In this document: positions 14,230 to 17,581 of the stretch, in pieces
Position numbering within the stretch: position 1 is the stretch's first letter
Layout of the letters: every line of letters starts with the position of its first letter
DNA from: Acidilobaceae archaeon
GTDB lineage: Archaea > Thermoproteota > Thermoprotei_A > Sulfolobales > Acidilobaceae
Length of the DNA: 17,581 nucleotides
Assembly (NCBI GenBank): GCA_027013765.1
Contig: JALWGG010000013.1
Span: forward strand, 1-17,581
Reading direction: 5' to 3'
Position numbers and translations under genes: made by a program
Notes under the pieces: model-generated
Database searches by the model: none
The model's input: the letters and a program-made list of their open reading frames with translations, nothing else
Told to the model about the DNA's origin: nothing

Positions 14230-14426
14230 TAGCCTCTCTCTGGAGAGTTAGGATTCAAGCCCAGCCATCCCAAACCAGTCCCGTAGACGGGATCCCTGTG
14301 CCTCCTTGGCTCGGCAGCCCCTGTCACCTCAAGGAATGAACCCTAGAGGGGGCGAGCCCTCTGGGCGAGGAGGGAACTAATGAAACGGTATCATAATGAA
14401 ACGGGGAAAGATGAGAGTGCCACGGG
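14230..14426. ncRNA. Hairpin-rich non-coding stretch, candidate structured RNA of unknown family
   Basis: No convincing ORF exists on either strand between the FEN-1 start (14179) and the small winged-helix gene (14443). The stretch can form several hairpins (plus-strand bases): CCT-CTCT/AGAG-AGG at 14233-14252; TCCCG-TAGA-CGGGA at 14279-14292; GGCT-CGGC-AGCC at 14308-14319; and a 9-bp stem 14342-14350/14357-14365 with loop GGCGAG. It then has a perfect 11-bp direct repeat TAATGAAACGG at 14378-14388 and 14394-14404. I compared it by memory with RNase P RNA, SRP RNA, C/D and H/ACA guide RNAs and tRNA, and found no match to their conserved motifs. The strand is undecided: a minus-strand TATA-like CTAAAATAACC (14446-14456) would drive a transcript toward fen, so a long fen leader is the alternative. 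Confidence 0.35.
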
Positions 14427-14442
14427 TTAGTGGAGGCGGCGG

Positions 14443-14679
14443 TTATTTTAGGAGCCTTATGTCCACCTCGTCCCCGCTGGAGTGTACTCTTATATAGCCT
14501 ATAGTTTCTAGGACTGTTATGACGCGTATAAGGTCTATCCTGGATATCTCTATCCTCTGGCTCTTCAAGTGGGCTAGTAGTTCTGTATCCCTTACTGGGG
14601 CCTGGCCTCCCCGGGATAGGTGCTTTATAGCCTCATATACTATATTCTCCAGCGGCTGCGTGTACCATATCCTCCCCAT
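14443..14679 (-). CDS. Small winged-helix-like protein downstream of Cdc48
   Basis: The 78-residue protein starts MGRIWYTQPLENIVYEAI and has helix-helix-helix-strand spacing (DTELLAHLKSQ, SRIDLIRVITVLETIGYI, then a beta wing RVHSSGDEVDIRLL). This fits a stand-alone winged-helix DNA- or protein-binding fold; no catalytic residues or Cys are present. I do not recognise a named family. Its ATG is 12 nt after the Cdc48 stop, and the GAGGATGAT ribosome-binding site overlaps that stop codon, so the two are co-translated. A regulator or adaptor linked to Cdc48 is plausible but not shown. Confidence 0.75.
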   Translation of the reverse strand: MGRIWYTQPLENIVYEAIKHLSRGGQAPVRDTELLAHLKSQRIEISRIDLIRVITVLETIGYIRVHSSGDEVDIRLLK

Positions 14680-14691
14680 ACCAGATCATCC

Positions 14692-16902
14692 TCAGAATGT
14701 TATAGTTAGCTTCTCGGTCTTCGCCTCAGCCTTGATCTGCCTAGCCTGCTCCAGCCACCTCTGGTAGTATTCAACCATGTACCTGGTAACGCTTGGCTTC
14801 ACCTTCTTCAGGGCCTCCTCGAAGTGTCTCCACCCGATCACGTCCAGGTTGAGGTCGTCTCTTAAAGCGATCATAGCGGCCTCCCTTACAAGCGCCGCCA
14901 GGTCCGCCCCTGTATATCCCTCTGTGAGCCTTGCAAGCTCCCTCAAGTCAACCTCACTGCTCAAAGGCATATTCCTTGTATGGATCCTAAGGATCTCAAG
15001 CCTACCCTCCTCGTCGGGTGGAGGAACGTATATCAGCTTCTCAAGCCTCCCGGGCCTGAGTAGGGCTGGATCCACCATATCAGGCCTGTTTGTAGCCGCT
15101 ATGACCACCACGTCCTGTAGCTCAGTTATCCCGTCTATCTCTGTGAGCAGCTGGCTCACTATCCTCTCCCCAACCCTGGTCCCAATCTCTGTACCCCTCG
15201 AATACGCTATCGCGTCTATCTCGTCGAAGAATACTATTGCCGGCGCATACTGCCTAGCCTTCTTGAATATCTCCCTTATGGCCTTTTCGCTTTCTCCTAC
15301 CCATTTGCTTAGTATTTCTGGTCCTCTGACTGCTATGAAGTTTGCCCCGCTCTCTGTGGCCGCTGCCTTGGCGAGCAGGGTCTTACCAGTACCGGGAGGG
15401 CCGAACAAGAGGATACCCTTAGGAGGCCTAATACCCATCCTGAGGAATGCGTGTGGATACTTCAGGGGCCACTCAACCACCTCCCTCAGCTCCTGCTTGA
15501 CCCCAGCCAACCCACCAATATCATCCCACCTAACCTCAGGAACCTCCACCTGGATCTCCCTGAGGCCGCTCGGGGTGATGTCCTTGAAGGCTGCTATGAA
15601 GTCCTCCATCTTGACTATCATCTTCTCCAGGACCTCCACCGGGATCTTCTCCTGCTCTATATCGATCTCTGGCAGGTACCTTCTCAGCGCATGCATTGCC
15701 GCCTCCCTTACAAGCGCCGCCAGATCGGCCCCCGTGAATCCCTTAGTCAGCTCCGCTATCTTCTCAAGATCCACGTCCCCAGCCAGCGGCATGTGCCTTG
15801 TGTGTATCTGTAGGATCTCAAGCCTGCCCTGCTTGTCTGGCAGGGGGACCTCGATCTCCCTGTCGAACCTTCCAGGCCTCCTCAGGGCCGGGTCTATAGC
15901 GTTGGGCCTGTTGGTTGCTGCAATAACTATAACCTGCCCCCTACTCTCAAGCCCGTCCATCAACGCGAGTAGCTGCGCTACCACCCTCCTCTCAACCTCA
16001 CCTACAACCTCATCCCTCTTCGGCGCTATCGCGTCTATCTCATCTATGAATATGATGCTCGGGGCATTCTTCTTCGCCTCCTCGAAGATCTCTCTAAGCC
16101 TCTGCTCACTCTCACCATAGAACTTACTCATAATCTCCGGCCCGTTTATCGCTATGAAGTGCGCGTCACTCTCATTCGCAACCGCCTTTGCGAGGAGGGT
16201 TTTACCAGTCCCTGGGGGGCCGTAGAGTAGTACTCCCTTGGGGGGCTCTATACCTAGCCTCTTGAACAGCTCCGGGTGCCTTAGCGGGAGCTCTATTAGC
16301 TCCCTTACCTTGACTATAACATTCCTAAGCCCCCCGATATCCTCATATGTTATCTTAGGAACGGATATCTGGGATACCGGCTTCTCCAGAATCTCTATGA
16401 TCGTGTTCTCAGAAACTATGACTGGACCTCTTGGCTTTGTCATGATAACGTTCAGCTGCACAGCATGACCTATGGCTGGCACTACCACTGTGTCACCCTC
16501 CATGACCGGTATCCCTATAAGCTTCTTCTTTACATACTTCTTGAACCCTTCATCGACGCTCATAGAATGGACTACTGGGGCTAGCTTGACCTTGGTGGCT
16601 GGCTTGACCTGGACCTTCCTAACTACAACCCTATCCCCTATATTAACCTCTGCATTCTTCCTCAGAAGCCCGTCCATCCTAATTATGTCTAGGCCCTGGT
16701 CCTCGGGGAGCGCAGGCCATGCTATGGCTACAGTCTTCCTCTTACCCTCAATCTCCACCACATCCCCGGGGTCTATCCCCAGTGATTTCATGATCGATAG
16801 GTCGATCCTGACCCTCCTCTTGCCACTATCCCTTGGCCTAGCCTCGGCCACTCTCAGCGAAACTTCTTTAGACCTTTTAGGAGGCGACCCGCTGATCGAC
16901 AT
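14692..16902 (-). CDS. cdc48: Cdc48/VAT AAA+ ATPase
   Basis: The 736-residue protein is a complete archaeal Cdc48/p97 homologue. Residues about 14-180 are the N domain (double-psi barrel plus beta-clam; SLRVAEA, GDVVEIEGKRKTVA). D1 has Walker A GPPGTGKT (228-235), pore loop KFYGES (260-265), Walker B FIDEID (Asp287, Glu288) and arginine fingers in RRPGRFDR (Arg345, Arg348). D2 has Walker A at 501-508, pore loop KWVGES (533-538), Walker B FFDEID (Asp560, Glu561) and Arg616/Arg619 in LRPGRLEK. It forms hexamers that unfold proteins for degradation or remodelling. The C-terminus ends in ITF and lacks the Hb-Tyr-X ending, so direct docking on the 20S proteasome by that motif is not expected. The ATG is at 16902, with a TATA box at 16939-16947. 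Confidence 0.96.
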   Translation of the reverse strand: MSISGSPPKRSKEVSLRVAEARPRDSGKRRVRIDLSIMKSLGIDPGDVVEIEGKRKTVAIAWPALPEDQGLDIIRMDGLLRKNAEVNIGDRVVVRKVQVKPATKVKLAPVVHSMSVDEGFKKYVKKKLIGIPVMEGDTVVVPAIGHAVQLNVIMTKPRGPVIVSENTIIEILEKPVSQISVPKITYEDIGGLRNVIVKVRELIELPLRHPELFKRLGIEPPKGVLLYGPPGTGKTLLAKAVANESDAHFIAINGPEIMSKFYGESEQRLREIFEEAKKNAPSIIFIDEIDAIAPKRDEVVGEVERRVVAQLLALMDGLESRGQVIVIAATNRPNAIDPALRRPGRFDREIEVPLPDKQGRLEILQIHTRHMPLAGDVDLEKIAELTKGFTGADLAALVREAAMHALRRYLPEIDIEQEKIPVEVLEKMIVKMEDFIAAFKDITPSGLREIQVEVPEVRWDDIGGLAGVKQELREVVEWPLKYPHAFLRMGIRPPKGILLFGPPGTGKTLLAKAAATESGANFIAVRGPEILSKWVGESEKAIREIFKKARQYAPAIVFFDEIDAIAYSRGTEIGTRVGERIVSQLLTEIDGITELQDVVVIAATNRPDMVDPALLRPGRLEKLIYVPPPDEEGRLEILRIHTRNMPLSSEVDLRELARLTEGYTGADLAALVREAAMIALRDDLNLDVIGWRHFEEALKKVKPSVTRYMVEYYQRWLEQARQIKAEAKTEKLTITF

Positions 16903-16938
16903 AACCCTACAACCCCCTTTAGAGTGAATTGGCCTAAG

Positions 16939-16947
16939 CCTTTAATA
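16939..16947 (-). promoter_or_regulatory. TATA box for cdc48
   Basis: Minus-strand TATTAAAGG, centred about 41 nt upstream of the cdc48 ATG. It predicts a transcript start near 16916, with the G-rich AAAGGGGG at the beginning of a short leader. Confidence 0.5.
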
Positions 16948-16979
16948 CTCTTAAGCATAGACTCCTTATTACAAGCCGC

Positions 16980-17160
16980 CTGTGCCATTACTGTTGTATC
17001 GGGTCTTATATACGCGTCTATAACATTATATTATTTATAAATTTTATTATATTTAAACATTCAATAACATTTAATATTCTGTGTATATGTATTATGACAC
17101 TTCGACATGTATCTTCATATGATAATACTGATTTCAACGTAATTATCGTTGCATAGTTTA
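16980..17160. other. AT-rich island between divergent genes
   Basis: In the 80 bases 17021-17100 only 11 are G or C (14 %), whereas the surrounding genes are clearly GC-rich. The octamer ATAACATT occurs at 17020-17027 and 17064-17071, with a partial AAACATT at 17055-17061. No ORF of note and no strong long inverted repeat is seen. It is the spacer between cdc48 (leftward) and the aminotransferase gene (rightward). It could be just promoter DNA, a DNA-unwinding element of a replication origin, or a remnant of an insertion. I found no ORB-like motif by eye. Confidence 0.6.
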
Positions 17161-17162
17161 AG
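17155..17162 (+). promoter_or_regulatory. TATA-like box for the aminotransferase gene
   Basis: AGTTTAAG, centred about 29 nt upstream of ATG 17188. Standard spacing would place the transcript start within a few nt of the start codon, so the mRNA may be leaderless or nearly so. Confidence 0.4.
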
Positions 17163-17187
17163 GGTTATGCCAGTGATATGGCGGTGA

Positions 17188-17581
17188 ATGTTGAGCCAGG
17201 CAGAGAAGTATTATAGAGAGGCTCTAAGCGTATATCCGGGAGGGGCTCCGGGCGCCCTGAGGAGGGCCTTCCACATGTGGGGGCCCCTGGTAGTCAAGGC
17301 TGCCAAGGGTTCTAGGATAATAGATGTTGATGGCAGGACCTTCATAGACTACCATATGGCATTTGGGGCAATACTACTCGGCCATAGTGACCCGGATGTA
17401 GTTGAGGCTGTAAGACGGGAGGCCAGTATTATGGATTTGCATGGAGCCGGGGTTACCGATGTAGAGGTAGAGTATGCAAAGCTAATCCTAGGGCTAATCA
17501 AGTCCGCCGACAAGCTAGTATTTACCAATAGTGGTACCGAGGCGGTGCTGGTCGCTATGAGGCTCGCGCGAGCCTATACTG
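17188..17581 (+). CDS. Glutamate-1-semialdehyde-aminotransferase-like class III aminotransferase (partial)
   Basis: The first 131 codons are seen; the gene runs off the right edge. The N-terminal pattern is that of the HemL/class III PLP enzymes: YPGGAPGALRRAF (SPGG-x-x-SPVRAF in HemL), a DVDGRTFIDYHMAFG strand, LGHSDPDVVEAV, a (V/P)TDVEVEYAKLI helix, and NSGTEAVLVAMRLARAYT, which contributes to cofactor phosphate binding. The PLP lysine lies beyond the window. HemL makes 5-aminolevulinate for tetrapyrroles. The segment HGAGVTDVEVE differs from the usual SFGAPTELE of HemL, so a related aminotransferase or aminomutase is possible. An in-frame TGA directly precedes ATG 17188, so the start is that ATG or the next codon, TTG 17191; GGTGA is adjacent to the ATG and would suit the TTG better. 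Confidence 0.8.
   Translation, partial: MLSQAEKYYREALSVYPGGAPGALRRAFHMWGPLVVKAAKGSRIIDVDGRTFIDYHMAFGAILLGHSDPDVVEAVRREASIMDLHGAGVTDVEVEYAKLILGLIKSADKLVFTNSGTEAVLVAMRLARAYT

Noticed and set aside
14250..14275. tRNA T-loop-like TTGAATCC on the minus strand
   Set aside because: The flanks do not form an acceptor stem, anticodon arm or D arm, so this is not a tRNA or a tRNA-derived attachment site on present evidence.
14028..14339. Plus-strand frame crossing from fen into the hairpin-rich region
   Set aside because: Most of it is antisense to the FEN-1 N-terminus. The remaining part (PSQTSPVDGIPVPPWLGS) is low-quality sequence, with no ribosome-binding site or promoter.
14378..14404. Possible CRISPR repeats (TAATGAAACGG twice)
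   Set aside because: There are only two 11-bp copies with a 16-nt period. There is no 24-37 bp repeat/spacer structure, and no cas genes are seen in the window.
14200..14426. C/D-box guide RNA
   Set aside because: A weak C-box-like TTGATGG occurs near 14203, but no CTGA D box was found on either strand of the stretch.
14777..16120. 447-codon plus-strand open frame
   Set aside because: It is antisense to the highly conserved Cdc48 AAA domains. The open frame is a by-product of codon bias on the opposite strand, and its Ser-rich translation has no recognisable motif.

Overview
The window looks like a chromosomal segment of a hyperthermophilic crenarchaeon (Thermoproteota, probably Desulfurococcales or a relative). 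The gene content is archaeal: ribosomal protein eL33, FEN-1 with a C-terminal PIP box, a two-AAA Cdc48/VAT ATPase, and a LysY/LysZ pair of the LysW carrier-protein pathway. Upstream regions carry TATA boxes 25-60 nt before starts. Arg is mostly AGG/AGA, Ile is often ATA, and GTG/TTG starts are common. I saw no insertion sequence, CRISPR array, tRNA or rRNA. The order placement is inference.

Layout, left to right. (1) 1-1320, minus: the first 440 codons of a secreted beta-propeller protein that runs off the left edge. A short divergent promoter region separates it from eL33 (plus, about 1464-1718). (2) 1702-6585, minus: a tightly packed series read from 6585 downwards, namely a VWA protein, an FHA protein, a Hanks-type protein kinase, a LysE-family exporter and a DUF401 membrane protein. 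The first three resemble the crenarchaeal phospho-signalling set known in Sulfolobus as ArnA/ArnB with the kinases ArnC/ArnD. Here they are contiguous and run on into two membrane transporters. (3) 6671-9367, minus: a nitrilase-family amidohydrolase downstream of lysY-lysZ (lysine and/or arginine biosynthesis). (4) 9426-11030, minus: a 534-residue protein of unknown family with an alpha/beta N-terminal region, a Tyr/Asp/Ser-rich low-complexity linker and a short repeat domain. (5) 11112-12952, minus: an MFS transporter behind a small acidic protein with a UBA-like tail. (6) 13139-14179, minus: FEN-1, preceded by a 263-nt non-coding stretch full of hairpins that could encode an unrecognised structured RNA. 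(7) 14443-16902, minus: Cdc48 followed 12 nt later by a small winged-helix-like protein. (8) 16903-17187: a strikingly AT-rich island (11 G/C in the 80 bases 17021-17100) between divergent genes. (9) 17188-17581, plus: the start of a glutamate-1-semialdehyde-aminotransferase-like class III aminotransferase, cut by the right edge.

The most interesting items are the VWA-FHA-kinase-transporter series with its non-canonical kinase (DFS instead of DFG), the Tyr/Asp-rich protein, the hairpin-rich region upstream of fen, and the AT-rich island. Only two genes, eL33 and the aminotransferase, are on the plus strand. Every other gene is on the minus strand.
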